This document shows, piece after piece, positions 33,562-42,356 of a stretch of 64,000 bases of DNA (its first letter is position 1; each line of letters begins with the position of its first letter). The notes under the pieces are model-generated. The model saw only the letters and a program-made list of their open reading frames with translations, was not told where the DNA came from and did not search any database. This stretch comes from Fulvimonas soli. Lineage in GTDB: Bacteria; Pseudomonadota; Gammaproteobacteria; Xanthomonadales; Rhodanobacteraceae. Position numbers and translations under genes: made by a program. The stretch spans positions 62,001-126,000 of the forward strand of contig NZ_QGHC01000003.1 in the NCBI RefSeq assembly GCF_003148905.1. Reading direction: 5' to 3'.

Positions 33562-33930
33562 TCAGGCGCTGGGCGGCCGCAACGGCGGCGGCCGCGCGGG
33601 CTGCGGCGCCGCGCCGGCGACGGGCGCCGGCATGCCGGCCTTCGCCATCGGGCCCGGCAACGCGGCGAGCGCGGCGGCCGGAACCGCCGGCGCGTGCGCG
33701 CAGGCGCAGGCCTCGCACACGCCGGCATGCAGGTGATCGTGGACGTGCCTGGCGGCCCCGCCGCCGTGCGTCGCGTGCGCGTGCATCGCGCCGTGCGCCG
33801 CCATGCCGCCCGTGGAGGCGCAGCAGCCGCCCTGCCCCCAGGCCGCGCCGGCCAGCGCCAGCCAGGCGCACAGCGCCAGCGCGAACAGCGCGCGGCGGCG
33901 GCGTAGCGACGGAAGGAGGCGCGGACCCAT
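33562..33930 (-). CDS. copL: CopL-like metal-binding leader protein of the copper cluster
   Basis: The 122-residue product has a signal-like N-terminus, a His/Cys/Met-rich middle (CCASTGGMAAHGAMHAHATH, CEACACAH) and a Pro-rich end (PPLRPP). CopL proteins of Xanthomonas and Stenotrophomonas have the same order, precede copAB and are needed for copper-dependent induction. Homology is judged by composition and position, since these proteins are poorly conserved. The start at 33930 coincides with the predicted transcription start, so the mRNA may be leaderless. Confidence 0.78.
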   Translation of the reverse strand: MGPRLLPSLRRRRALFALALCAWLALAGAAWGQGGCCASTGGMAAHGAMHAHATHGGGAARHVHDHLHAGVCEACACAHAPAVPAAALAALPGPMAKAGMPAPVAGAAPQPARPPPLRPPSA

Positions 33931-33936
33931 GCGCCG

Positions 33937-33966
33937 AGCATAGCCATGCCGCGCGCACGCGCTCAA
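33937..33966 (-). promoter_or_regulatory. copL promoter with start codon at +1
   Basis: On the minus strand TTGAGC (33961-33966) and TATGCT (33937-33942) are separated by 18 bp. Six bases after the -10 box lies the ATG of copL at 33930, so transcription should begin at or within a base or two of that A. No ribosome-binding site can then exist, which fits the absence of a purine-rich stretch. Confidence 0.55.
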
Positions 33967-34003
33967 CTCTGGAGCCGGATGCAGGCCATCGGCGGTCGGC
34001 CGC

Positions 34004-34009
34004 TATAAT
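34004..34009 (+). promoter_or_regulatory. Consensus -10 box of rlmJ
   Basis: A perfect TATAAT lies 26 bases before the rlmJ start codon. No good -35 box is visible at the usual distance. Confidence 0.5.
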
Positions 34010-34034
34010 CCAGCGCCCTTGCACGGCGCCCGCC

Positions 34035-34913
34035 ATGAACTACCGCCACGCCTACCACGCCGGCAACCACGCCGACGTCCTCAAGCACGTCGTGCTGCTC
34101 GCGCTGGTCGAGGCCCTACGCGCGAAGCCGGCGCCGTTCGCCTTCGTCGACACCCACGCCGGCAGCGGCTGCTACGCGCTGGACGGCGCCGAGGCCGGCA
34201 AGACCGGCGAATGGCGCGACGGCGTCGGCCGCCTGCTGTTCCCCGACCTGCACGCCCACGGCGAGGCCGCCGCGCTGCCGCCGCTGCTGCGCCGCTGGCT
34301 GGACGGCCTGCTCGCGCTGCCCGGCAACGAGCACGGCCTGAAGCTCTATCCCGGCTCGCCGCTGCAGGCCGCGCGCGCGATGCGCGACACCGACGGCGCG
34401 CAGCTGTGCGAGCTGCATCCGGAGGAGGCCGAACGCCTGCGCGGGCTGTTCCGCCGCGACGCGCGCGTGCACGTGCACCAGCGCGACGGCTACGAGGCGC
34501 TGAAGGCGCTGCTGCCGCCGAAGGAGAAGCGCGGCCTGGTGCTGATCGACCCGCCCTACGAGGCGCAGGAGGCCGAGTACCGGCTGATCGAGCGGGCGCT
34601 GAAGGCCGCGCTGCAGCGCTGGCCCGGCGGCACCTATGCGGTGTGGTACCCGGTCAAGCTGCGCAGCCAGGTGCAGCCCTTCCTGCGCTGGCTGCAGCAC
34701 TGCGGCGCCCGGCGCGTGCTGCGCGCCGAGCTGCTGGTGCATCCGGACGACTCGCCCCTGCGCCTCAACGGCTCGGGCATGGCCATCGTCAACGCGCCGT
34801 GGAAGCTGGACGAGACGCTGCGCGAGCCGCTGCGTGCGCTGGCGCGGCTGCTGGCGCAGGAACGACCTGCCGCGTGGACGCTGGACTGGCCGGTGGCGGA
34901 GCCGGCGGGCTGA
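34035..34913 (+). CDS. rlmJ: 23S rRNA (adenine-2030-N6)-methyltransferase
   Basis: A 292-residue RlmJ. The family opening MNYRHAYHAGNHADVLKHV is exact. The SAM-binding DTHAGSGCY (about residues 39-47) and the catalytic LIDPPYE (about residues 169-175) follow. It methylates A2030 of 23S rRNA during ribosome assembly. Size and motifs match the E. coli enzyme (formerly YhiR). Divergent from copL. Confidence 0.96.
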   Translation: MNYRHAYHAGNHADVLKHVVLLALVEALRAKPAPFAFVDTHAGSGCYALDGAEAGKTGEWRDGVGRLLFPDLHAHGEAAALPPLLRRWLDGLLALPGNEHGLKLYPGSPLQAARAMRDTDGAQLCELHPEEAERLRGLFRRDARVHVHQRDGYEALKALLPPKEKRGLVLIDPPYEAQEAEYRLIERALKAALQRWPGGTYAVWYPVKLRSQVQPFLRWLQHCGARRVLRAELLVHPDDSPLRLNGSGMAIVNAPWKLDETLREPLRALARLLAQERPAAWTLDWPVAEPAG

Positions 34914-35045
34914 CCGGCCGGGGCTGCTGGGCATTGGCCGCACACGCCACCGCCCGCTGAACGCACGCCCCGCCCCCACGCCCGGCGGACGCCGCTTGAT
35001 GTAGCGTAGCCGCCGACCCGGCCATGCCTCCGAGGAGCCCGTCCC

Positions 35046-35546
35046 ATGCGCATCCCCGCCCGACTCACCCTCGCCGCGCTGCCCGCGCTCGCGCTGGCCG
35101 CCTGCGCGCCGGCGCCGATCTACAAGCCCGCGCCCGACGCCGTGGCCGCCGTGCCGGCGCAGGTGGCGCAGTCGCCCGAGCGCTACGCCAACGGCTCGGT
35201 GATCTGGGGCGGCCGCATCGTCGGCGTGACCAACTACGCCGACCACAGCGAGATCGAGCTGCTCGCCTACCCGCTCGACGGCTCGCAGCGGCCCAAGGCC
35301 AACGACAGCGGCAACGGCCGCTTCATCGCGGTGATGCAGGGCTACGTGGAGCCGCTGGACTATCCCGCCGGCGGCCTGATGACGGTGAGCGGCCGCATCG
35401 ACGGCAGCCGCGCCGGCAAGGTGGGCGGGGCGGCCTACGTGTTCCCGCTGGTGCGCGTGGCGCAGGCGCACGTGTGGAGCGCCGACGAGATGCGCAAGGG
35501 CCATCCCAACGTCAGCTTCGGCGTGGGGGTGGGCGTGGTGCGCTGA
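35046..35546 (+). CDS. slp: Slp-family outer-membrane lipoprotein
   Basis: A 166-residue lipoprotein with lipobox LALAAC (Cys near residue 20). Slp-type features follow: VIWGGRIVGVTNYADHSEIELLAYPLD and the phrase GRFIAVMQGYVEPLDYP. E. coli Slp is induced by starvation and carbon limitation and is thought to stabilise the outer membrane. Function here is inferred from the family only. Confidence 0.93.
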   Translation: MRIPARLTLAALPALALAACAPAPIYKPAPDAVAAVPAQVAQSPERYANGSVIWGGRIVGVTNYADHSEIELLAYPLDGSQRPKANDSGNGRFIAVMQGYVEPLDYPAGGLMTVSGRIDGSRAGKVGGAAYVFPLVRVAQAHVWSADEMRKGHPNVSFGVGVGVVR

Positions 35547-35591
35547 CGCCGCGCCCGGCGCGGTTCCGCCACCGCCCAACGTTTTTGGTCG

Positions 35592-35651
35592 CGCTCCCTC
35601 CGCACTCGCGGCGGGGGAGCGTCGCGTCCCGCGCTCCAGCCGCAGGGACGC
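35592..35651 (+). other. Two consecutive strong hairpins after slp
   Basis: CGCTCCC (35592-35598) pairs with GGGAGCG (35615-35621), with an inner CCGC/GCGG stem. GCGTCCC (35624-35630) pairs with GGGACGC (35645-35651). No T run follows, so these are not standard intrinsic terminators, but they may stabilise the slp mRNA 3' end or slow polymerase. The rest of the 250-bp gap to 35798 holds no gene that I can support. Confidence 0.45.
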
Positions 35652-35798
35652 GGGCCAGGCCTGCCGCATGCCGTGCCTGTTCCCGGGGACGCATGCGCGC
35701 CTCCGCGCCTTGCATGCGGCGCACGGGATCACTAGGCCGCGGGCACGCCGGGCGCGGTTGCCGATAAACTAGCCCGCCCTCTCCCAAGGACGCGGACC

Positions 35799-36707
35799 AT
35801 GTCGGGCCATGCCAACTCGCTGAAGGCGATCCTCCTCGCGCTCGGCGCCAACTTCGCGATCTTCGTCAGCAAGCTGGTCGCCGCGGTGGTGACCGGCTCG
35901 GGCGCGATGCTGGCCGAGGCGGTGCACTCGCTGGCCGACTGCGGCAACCAGGGCCTGCTGCTGCTGGGCATGCGCCAGGCGAAGCGGCCGCCGTCGGACG
36001 AGTACCCGCTGGGCTGGGGCCGCGCGCTGTACTTCTGGTCGTTCCTGGTGGCGATGCTGCTGTTCAGCGTGGGCGGCGTGTTCTCCATCTACGAGGGCGT
36101 GCACAAGCTCGCCCATCCCGAGCCGCTGAAGTGGCCGTGGCTGGCGCTGGGCGTGCTGGTGTTCGGCATCGTCGCCGAGAGCATCTCCATGCGCGGCTGC
36201 CTGCAGGAGGTGAACAAGGCGCGCGGCGACCTGAGCCTGTGGCAATGGTTCCGCGCCACGCGCTCCAGTGAGCTGCTGGTGATCTTCGGCGAGGACCTGG
36301 CCGCCCTGCTCGGCCTGTGCCTGGCCGCGCTGGCGGTGGGCGCCACCATGCTCACCGGCGACCTGGTCTACGACGCGCTCGGCACCATCGCCATCGGCGT
36401 GCTGCTGGTGGCGGTCGCGGTGGCGGTGGCGATCGAGGTGAAGGCGCTGCTGATCGGCCAGGGCGTGGAGCCGCAGCGCCGCGCCGAGCTGCTCACCTTC
36501 CTCAAGAGCCGTCCGGAAGTGGCCGAGGTGCTCAACCTGCTCACCCTGCAGATGGGCCCGGACGTGGTGGTGGCGGTGAAGGCGCGCATGAACCCCGCCG
36601 GCGGCGAGACGGGGCTGATCCAGGCCATCAACGCCGTCGAGGCCGCGATGAAGGCGCAGTTCCCGGACGTGCGCTGGAGCTTCTTCGAGCCGGACCTGGC
36701 CGACTGA
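35799..36707 (+). CDS. Cation diffusion facilitator family transporter
   Basis: A 302-residue CDF protein of the SLC30A9/ZnT9-like branch. Six membrane helices precede a C-terminal metal-binding domain (about residues 215-300). The helix-2 site reads HSLADCGNQ. The helix-5 site is EDLAALLG, with Glu-Asp where classical CDF proteins have His-x3-Asp, a known difference of this branch. The typical loop SDEYPLGWGRALYFWSFLVA is present. It likely exports divalent metal ions in exchange for protons. Confidence 0.93.
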   Translation: MSGHANSLKAILLALGANFAIFVSKLVAAVVTGSGAMLAEAVHSLADCGNQGLLLLGMRQAKRPPSDEYPLGWGRALYFWSFLVAMLLFSVGGVFSIYEGVHKLAHPEPLKWPWLALGVLVFGIVAESISMRGCLQEVNKARGDLSLWQWFRATRSSELLVIFGEDLAALLGLCLAALAVGATMLTGDLVYDALGTIAIGVLLVAVAVAVAIEVKALLIGQGVEPQRRAELLTFLKSRPEVAEVLNLLTLQMGPDVVVAVKARMNPAGGETGLIQAINAVEAAMKAQFPDVRWSFFEPDLAD

Positions 36708-36868
36708 GCCGGCCGCGCCGGCAATCCATGACGCACAGCAGCATTTCCGCGCGCGACCGGCGGGCGGCGCTTCACGCCGCGGATGCGCAGCCTGCGACAT
36801 AAAGCCACCGCATCGTCCGGCCGAAACCCGGCACTATTCATGTTGCGATGCACACAATACGGTAAAGT

Positions 36869-37480
36869 ATGGCCATGAACGCCGCCATCGACTTCGCCGC
36901 TCCCGACCGCTACCCGGCGCTGCCGCCGCCCAGCCGTCGCCGCTTCTCCCCCGCCCTGGTGCCGCGTCCGCCGCAGGGCGAGCGCGTGACGGCGCACGAC
37001 GGCCGCCGCGTGCTGCTGCGGCCGATCTCGCCCGGCGACGTTGCCGCGATGCAGCGCTGCTTCAGGCGCCTGTCGCCGGAGGACGTGCGGCGCCGCTTCC
37101 TGCATGCGATGTCGGAGCTGCCCGAGCCGATGGCGCAGCGCCTGTGCAACCTGGACCCGGTGCGCGAGGCGGCCTTCGTGCTGATGGACGACGGCGTGTC
37201 GCCCGCCGAGATGCGCGGCGTCGGCCGCATCTACGTGGACGAGGCGGCCAACAGCGCGGAGTTCTCCGTGCTGGTGGAGCGCGACTGGTCCCGCGTGGGC
37301 CTGGGCGCGCTGCTGATGCAGCGGCTGGTGGACGAGTGCCGCCGCCGCGGCCTCGACGAGCTGTGGGGCTACGTGCTGCTGGAAAACCGCCCGATGCTGC
37401 AGCTGTGCAAGGAGCTGGGCTTCACCCGCCGCCTGAGCCCGGACGACCCGGGCATCGCGCAGATCGCGCTGCTGCTCTGA
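36869..37480 (+). CDS. GNAT-family N-acetyltransferase
   Basis: A 203-residue GNAT protein related to the C-terminal domain of the protein acetyltransferase Pat/YfiQ. Key pieces are VLLRPISPGDVAAMQRCFRR and LSPEDVRRRFLHAM near the start, then the acetyl-CoA-binding WSRVGLGALLMQRLVDECRR (about residues 138-157) and ENRPMLQLCKELGF. Substrate is unknown. The first 40 residues are Pro-rich. An in-frame ATG six bases downstream is an equal alternative start. Confidence 0.9.
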   Translation: MAMNAAIDFAAPDRYPALPPPSRRRFSPALVPRPPQGERVTAHDGRRVLLRPISPGDVAAMQRCFRRLSPEDVRRRFLHAMSELPEPMAQRLCNLDPVREAAFVLMDDGVSPAEMRGVGRIYVDEAANSAEFSVLVERDWSRVGLGALLMQRLVDECRRRGLDELWGYVLLENRPMLQLCKELGFTRRLSPDDPGIAQIALLL

Positions 37481-37519
37481 GCGCCTGTTCACGATCTCCA
37501 AGTATCCCCCCCCATGGAA

Positions 37520-37632
37520 CGTCATCCCGGCGAAAGCTGGGATCCGGCGGCGTTGGCTTTTCGAGGGAACGTCACCGGATGACCAGCCCTTCGGCTGTCG
37601 AAAAGCGCCTCCTGCCTTCGCAGGGATGACGG
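37520..37632. repeat. Composite inverted repeat upstream of mfd
   Basis: The arms cgtcatcccggcgaaagctggg... (37520-37547) and gccttcgcagggatgacgg (to 37632) belong to the cgtcattccggc REP family. The interior 37570-37612 is an inverted copy, with one mismatch, of 52024-52066. It occupies most of the 306-bp gap between the acetyltransferase and mfd genes; nothing else is seen there. Confidence 0.8.
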
Positions 37633-37786
37633 CGAGGCAATAGCCGGACCGACGGTAGATCGTGAACCGGCTCTGACCCGGCGTCCATGACTCCCGGCAG
37701 CCCCGGTCCGCCGCGGCTGTCGCGCTACACTTGCGCGCTTTCCCGGCGCGGCCGCCCATGGCCGCGCCACGAACGCCGCGTCCCCC

Positions 37787-40700
37787 ATGCCGACCCCGAT
37801 CCCGCATCCCCCACTTCCCGCCACGCCGAAGCAGCGCCGCTACTGGACGCCGCCGCACGGTTCCGCCCGCGCGCTGCTGATCGCCGAGGCCGCGCGCTCG
37901 CACGGGGGCCTGCTGGTGGCGGTGGCGCGCGACACCCAGCGCGCCTCCGCGCTGGAGGAGGAGCTGCGCATCTTCGCCGGCGGCCTGCCGGTGCTGCACT
38001 TCCCCGACTGGGAGACGCTGCCCTACGACGTGTTCAGCCCGCACCCGGAGATCGTCTCGCAGCGCATCGCCACGCTGTACCGCCTGCCCAACGTCCGGCG
38101 CGGCGTGCTGGTGGTGCCGGTCGCCACGCTGATGCAGCGCATCGCCCCGCGCACGCACATCGCCGGCAGCGGGCTGGTGGTGGCACGGGGCCAGAAGCTC
38201 GACCTCGCCGCCGAGCAGCGCCGGCTGGAAGCCAGCGGCTACCGCAACGTGCCGCAGGTGACCGAGCCCGGCGACTACGCGGTGCGCGGCGCGCTGATCG
38301 ACATCTTCCCGATGGGCGCGGGCGAGCCCTACCGCATCGAGCTGTTCGACGACGAGGTGGAGTCGATCCGCAGCTTCGACCCGGACACGCAGCGCTCGCA
38401 GCAGCCGGTGGAGCGGGTCGAGCTGCTGCCCGCGCGCGAGTTCCCGCTCACCGGCGAGGCGGCCAAGGGCTTCCGCGACCGCCTGCGCGAGCGCTTCCCG
38501 ATCGACGTGCGCCGCTGTCCGCTCTACCAGGACATGAAGGAAGGCGTGACGCCCGGCGGCATCGAGTACTACCTGCCGCTGTTCTTCGGGCAGACCGCCA
38601 CGCTGTTCGACTACCTGGGCGGCGACGCGCTGTTCGTGATGGGCGAGGGCGCGGGCGAGGCCGCCGAGCAGTTCTGGGCGCAGACCGGCGAGCGCTACGA
38701 ACAGCGCGCGCACGACGTCGAGCGCCCGGTGCTGCCGCCGGCCGAGCTGTACCTGTCGCCGGAGCAGCTGCGCGAGCAGCTCAACCGGCGCCTGCGCGTG
38801 GAGATCGTCGCCAGCGGCCACGAGCATGCCGTCGACGCCGGCACCCAGCCCGCGCCGGAGCTGCCGCTCAACCGCAAGGGCGAGGAGCCGGGCACGTCGC
38901 TGCGCCACTTCCTCGCCGGCTATCCCGGCCGCGTGCTGGTCGCGGCCGACTCCGCCGGCCGCCGCGAGGCGCTGGCGGAGACGCTGGCAGGCGCGGGCCT
39001 GAAGCCGGAACAGGTCGACAGCTGGCCGGCCTTCCTCGACCGCCGTCCCGGCGCAAGCCGGGACCCAGCGACTTTGGAGGCCGGAAAGACGCTGGATTCC
39101 GGCTTGCGCCGGAATGACGAGCAAGACCTCCCCCGCTTCGCCATCGCCGTCGCCCCGCTGGAACAGGGCTTCGCGCTGCGCACGCCCGCGCTCACCGTGC
39201 TCACCGAGCGCGAGCTGTACGGCGAGCGCGTGCGCACCGAGCGGCGGCGCCGGCGCGGCGCGGCACGCGACCCCGAGGCGGTCATCCGCGACCTCACCGA
39301 GCTCAGCGTCGGCGCGCCGATCGTGCACGTCGACCACGGCGTGGGCCGCTACCAGGGCCTGGTGTCGATGGAACTGGGCGGCATGCAGGGCGAGTTCCTG
39401 GTCATCGAGTACGCCAGGGGCGACAAGCTCTACGTGCCGGTGGCGCAGCTCGGCCTGGTCAGCCGCTATTCCGGCACCGCGCCGGAGCTGGCGCCGCTGC
39501 ATTCGCTGGGCGGCGACGCCTGGGAGCGCGCGCGCCGCAAGGCCGCCGAGAAGGCGCGCGACGTGGCGGCCGAGCTGCTGGCGATCTACGCCCAGCGCGA
39601 GGCGCGCGGCGGCCAGGCGCTGGCCATCGACCGCCAGCTGGTGGAGGAATTCGGCGCCGGCTTCCCGTTCGAGGAGACGCCCGACCAGCAGCAGGCGATC
39701 GACGCGGTGCTCGCCGACCTGGCCGCGCCGCGCGCGATGGACCGGGTGATCTGCGGCGACGTCGGCTTCGGCAAGACCGAGGTGGCGCTGCGCGCCGCCT
39801 TCGCCGCCGCCACCGCCGGCAAGCAGGTGGCGGTGCTGGTGCCCACCACCCTGCTCGCCCAGCAGCACTACCGCAACTTCGCCGACCGCTTCGCCGACTG
39901 GCCGGTGAAGGTGGACGTGCTCTCGCGCTTCAAGTCCGGCAAGGAGGTGAACGAGGCGCTCAAGCGCCTGGCCGAGGGCCGGATCGACGTCATCATAGGC
40001 ACCCACAAGCTGCTGCAACCGGAAGTGAAGTTCAAGAACCTCGGCCTGGTGATCGTGGACGAGGAGCAGCGCTTCGGCGTGCGCCAGAAGGAGCAGCTGA
40101 AGAAGCTGCGCGCCGAGGTGGACCTGCTCACCATGACCGCCACGCCGATCCCGCGCACGCTGAACATGGCGATGGGCGGCCTGCGCGACCTCTCGCTGAT
40201 CGCCACCCCGCCCGCGCACCGCATGGCCGTGCGCACTTTCATCTCCACCTGGGAGCCGGCGCTGATCCGCGAGGCGTTCCAGCGCGAGCTGGCGCGCGGC
40301 GGCCAGGTGTACTTCCTGCACAACGAGGTGCAGAGCATCGAGCGCACCGCGCGCGAGCTGGAGGCGCTGATCCCCGAGGCGCGCATCGGCATCGCCCACG
40401 GCCAGATGGCCGAGCGCGAGCTGGAGCAGGTGATGGCCGACTTCCACCGCCAGCGCTACAACGTGCTGGTGTGCACCACCATCATCGAGACCGGCATCGA
40501 CATCCCCACCGCCAACACCATCGTGATCGACCGCGCCGACCGCTTCGGCCTGGCCCAGCTGCACCAGCTGCGCGGCCGCGTGGGCCGCTCGCACCATCGC
40601 GCCTACGCCTACCTGATCGTGCCCGACCGCAAGGCGATGACCGCCGACGCCGAGAAGCGCCTGGAGGCGCTGGCCTCGCTGGAGGAGCTGGGCGCCGGCT

Positions 40701-41320
40701 TCACCCTCGCCACCCACGACCTGGAGATCCGCGGCGCGGGCGAGCTGCTGGGCGACGAACAGTCCGGCCAGATCCAGGAGATCGGCTTCGGCCTCTACAC
40801 CGAGCTGCTGGAACGCGCGGTGCAGGCGCTCAAGAGCGGCAAGGTGCCCGACTTCGACCTGTCCAGCGAGCACGAGACCGAGGTGGAGCTGCACCTGCCC
40901 GCGCTGATCCCCGACGACTACCTGCCCGACGTGCACGCGCGCCTGACCCTGTACAAGCGCATCGCCAGCGCGCGCGGCGAGGACGCGCTGCGCGACCTGC
41001 AGGTGGAGATGATCGACCGCTTCGGCCTGCTGCCCGAGCCCGCCAAGACCCTGTTCGCGCTGTCCGGCCTGAAGCTGATGGCCACGCCGCTGGGCATCCG
41101 CAAGCTCGACTTCGGCCCCAACGGGGGCCGCATCACCTTCCGCGAGAAGCCGGACGTCGACCCGATGGCGATCATCCGCCTGATCCAGAGCCAGCCGCGC
41201 GTCTACAAGCTGGACGGCCAGGACAAGCTGCGCGTCACCCTGGACCTGCCCGGCGCCAGCGAGCGCATACGCAGCGCGCAGGAAGTACTGGTGCAGCTCG
41301 GTGCGCGGCGTCCGGGCTGA
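37787..41320 (+). CDS. mfd: Transcription-repair coupling factor Mfd
   Basis: The 1177-residue protein removes stalled RNA polymerase from damaged DNA and recruits UvrA. Domains in order are a UvrB-like N-terminus (about 15-330), a middle domain (to about 460), the RNA-polymerase-interacting domain (about 490-560; VHVDHGVGRYQGL), a RecG-like translocase (about 600-960) with Walker A CGDVGFGKTE near residue 655, DEEQRFG near 758 and QLRGRVGRS, and the C-terminal TRCF domain. It is about 26 residues longer than usual. The extra length matches an in-frame REP pair encoding about residues 420-445. The essential motifs are intact. Confidence 0.98.
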   Translation: MPTPIPHPPLPATPKQRRYWTPPHGSARALLIAEAARSHGGLLVAVARDTQRASALEEELRIFAGGLPVLHFPDWETLPYDVFSPHPEIVSQRIATLYRLPNVRRGVLVVPVATLMQRIAPRTHIAGSGLVVARGQKLDLAAEQRRLEASGYRNVPQVTEPGDYAVRGALIDIFPMGAGEPYRIELFDDEVESIRSFDPDTQRSQQPVERVELLPAREFPLTGEAAKGFRDRLRERFPIDVRRCPLYQDMKEGVTPGGIEYYLPLFFGQTATLFDYLGGDALFVMGEGAGEAAEQFWAQTGERYEQRAHDVERPVLPPAELYLSPEQLREQLNRRLRVEIVASGHEHAVDAGTQPAPELPLNRKGEEPGTSLRHFLAGYPGRVLVAADSAGRREALAETLAGAGLKPEQVDSWPAFLDRRPGASRDPATLEAGKTLDSGLRRNDEQDLPRFAIAVAPLEQGFALRTPALTVLTERELYGERVRTERRRRRGAARDPEAVIRDLTELSVGAPIVHVDHGVGRYQGLVSMELGGMQGEFLVIEYARGDKLYVPVAQLGLVSRYSGTAPELAPLHSLGGDAWERARRKAAEKARDVAAELLAIYAQREARGGQALAIDRQLVEEFGAGFPFEETPDQQQAIDAVLADLAAPRAMDRVICGDVGFGKTEVALRAAFAAATAGKQVAVLVPTTLLAQQHYRNFADRFADWPVKVDVLSRFKSGKEVNEALKRLAEGRIDVIIGTHKLLQPEVKFKNLGLVIVDEEQRFGVRQKEQLKKLRAEVDLLTMTATPIPRTLNMAMGGLRDLSLIATPPAHRMAVRTFISTWEPALIREAFQRELARGGQVYFLHNEVQSIERTARELEALIPEARIGIAHGQMAERELEQVMADFHRQRYNVLVCTTIIETGIDIPTANTIVIDRADRFGLAQLHQLRGRVGRSHHRAYAYLIVPDRKAMTADAEKRLEALASLEELGAGFTLATHDLEIRGAGELLGDEQSGQIQEIGFGLYTELLERAVQALKSGKVPDFDLSSEHETEVELHLPALIPDDYLPDVHARLTLYKRIASARGEDALRDLQVEMIDRFGLLPEPAKTLFALSGLKLMATPLGIRKLDFGPNGGRITFREKPDVDPMAIIRLIQSQPRVYKLDGQDKLRVTLDLPGASERIRSAQEVLVQLGARRPG
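39043..39120. repeat. REP pair inserted in frame within mfd
   Basis: The arms cgtcccggcgcaagccggg (from 39043) and ctggattccggcttgcgccg...gacga (to 39120) are an inverted pair of the same REP family found between genes elsewhere. The unit is about 78 bp (26 codons) and carries no stop codon in the mfd frame. It encodes peptide words such as RRPGASRDP and LDSGLRRND. Confidence 0.9.
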
Positions 41321-41381
41321 CGTGCTCCCTCTCCCTTCCGGGAAGTCCCCGGACACCACAAACCCAACGGCAGAAGGCGCT

Positions 41382-41873
41382 ATGGGCGTAAGAACGGCCG
41401 AAACAACGGAACTCGACCAGTTGGCCGGCATCTGGCACGACGGCTGGCAGGACGCCCATGCCCGGCTTCTGCCGGCCGAGCTCGCCCGGCATCGGACGCT
41501 GGAGAGCTTTCGGCACAGGCTCCAGGAAGACCTGGCCAACCTGCGGGTCGCGGGACCGCCGGGCCAGCCGCTTGGTTTCTGCATCGTCAAGGACGACGAG
41601 CTTTACCAACTCTACGTTGCCGCCGGCGCGCGAGGTTCCGGAGTCGCGGCGGAACTCCTGGCGGATGCGGAGGAACGTCTCCGTGCCCTCGGCGTCCGGA
41701 CGGCGTGGCTCGCCTGCGCGATCGGCAACGAGCGGGCGGCAAGGTTCTACGAGAAGCGTGGCTGGCACCGCGTCGGAAACAGGATCATCCGGTTGCCGAC
41801 GCCGGACGGATTTTTTCCGCTTGAAGTCTGGCGCCATGAGAAGGACCTCGGCGAGGCATCGCGTCCCGCGTAG
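41382..41873 (+). CDS. GNAT-family N-acetyltransferase
   Basis: A 163-residue GNAT protein. The core reads LYVAAGARGSGVAAELLADAE (acetyl-CoA loop, about residues 83-103) and ACAIGNERAARFYEKRGWHR, a classic motif B end. The substrate is unknown. The ATG at 41382 is preceded by AGAAGG and gives a normal start. Third codon positions are visibly less GC-rich than in mfd or parC, so the gene may be a more recent arrival together with the next small genes. Confidence 0.88.
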   Translation: MGVRTAETTELDQLAGIWHDGWQDAHARLLPAELARHRTLESFRHRLQEDLANLRVAGPPGQPLGFCIVKDDELYQLYVAAGARGSGVAAELLADAEERLRALGVRTAWLACAIGNERAARFYEKRGWHRVGNRIIRLPTPDGFFPLEVWRHEKDLGEASRPA

Positions 41874-42019
41874 GTGGCTCGCGTCGTTCCGGACGGACTG
41901 CATGGAAGAGATGGCCCGGCAAAAGGCACCTAACGGGTCGCTGCGGCCGACGCCATTTCGCCACCCGGGCTACCATCGGCCGAGCTCAAGCCTTGGTCAC
42001 GAGGAAGCAAGGAGGCCGC

Positions 42020-42265
42020 ATGAAAGGCCCGATAAGCCGCTACTTCCAGATGATTGTCGGGGCGATCGGCGCAATCTCGTCGGGCGCCCTGATCGTGATG
42101 TCCGTCAAGAGCGGCAGAGCTCCAGGCCCTGGCATGGCCTGGTGGATCACCGACTCCGGATACTCGAGTGCGACGGATCCATCGCAATACTGGTTCATGC
42201 TTTTCCTGTTCGCCGTGGGCCTCGCGGGTTTCGCCTGGCTTGCGTGGCGCGCCTACCGCGACTAG
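42020..42265 (+). CDS. Small two-helix membrane protein
   Basis: The 81-residue product has two clear membrane helices (MIVGAIGAISSGALIVMSV and WFMLFLFAVGLAGFAWLAW) joined by a polar loop with a Trp-rich patch. I do not recognise the family. The start is well supported by AAGGAGG (42009-42015) four bases upstream. Base use is less GC-biased than in neighbouring housekeeping genes. It lies 146 bp after the acetyltransferase. Confidence 0.72.
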   Translation: MKGPISRYFQMIVGAIGAISSGALIVMSVKSGRAPGPGMAWWITDSGYSSATDPSQYWFMLFLFAVGLAGFAWLAWRAYRD

Positions 42266-42356
42266 TTTCCGCCATTGCACAAGCCGACGCGCATGCCGCG
42301 CCGCTCGACCCAAGCGCTGGACCACGGTGGCCACAGCGATACGCCTTTCAGCCTGG

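Noticed and set aside
35512-35787. A 91-codon minus-strand frame in the gap after slp
   Set aside because: No ribosome site, Arg/Ala/Pro-rich shadow-like text and no similarity that I recognise.
36368-41590. A 1740-codon open frame on the minus strand opposite mfd and its neighbours
   Set aside because: Composition is His/Arg/Gln/Val/Leu-rich with no domain, and it mirrors the GC-rich codon pattern of mfd. It is an antisense artefact.
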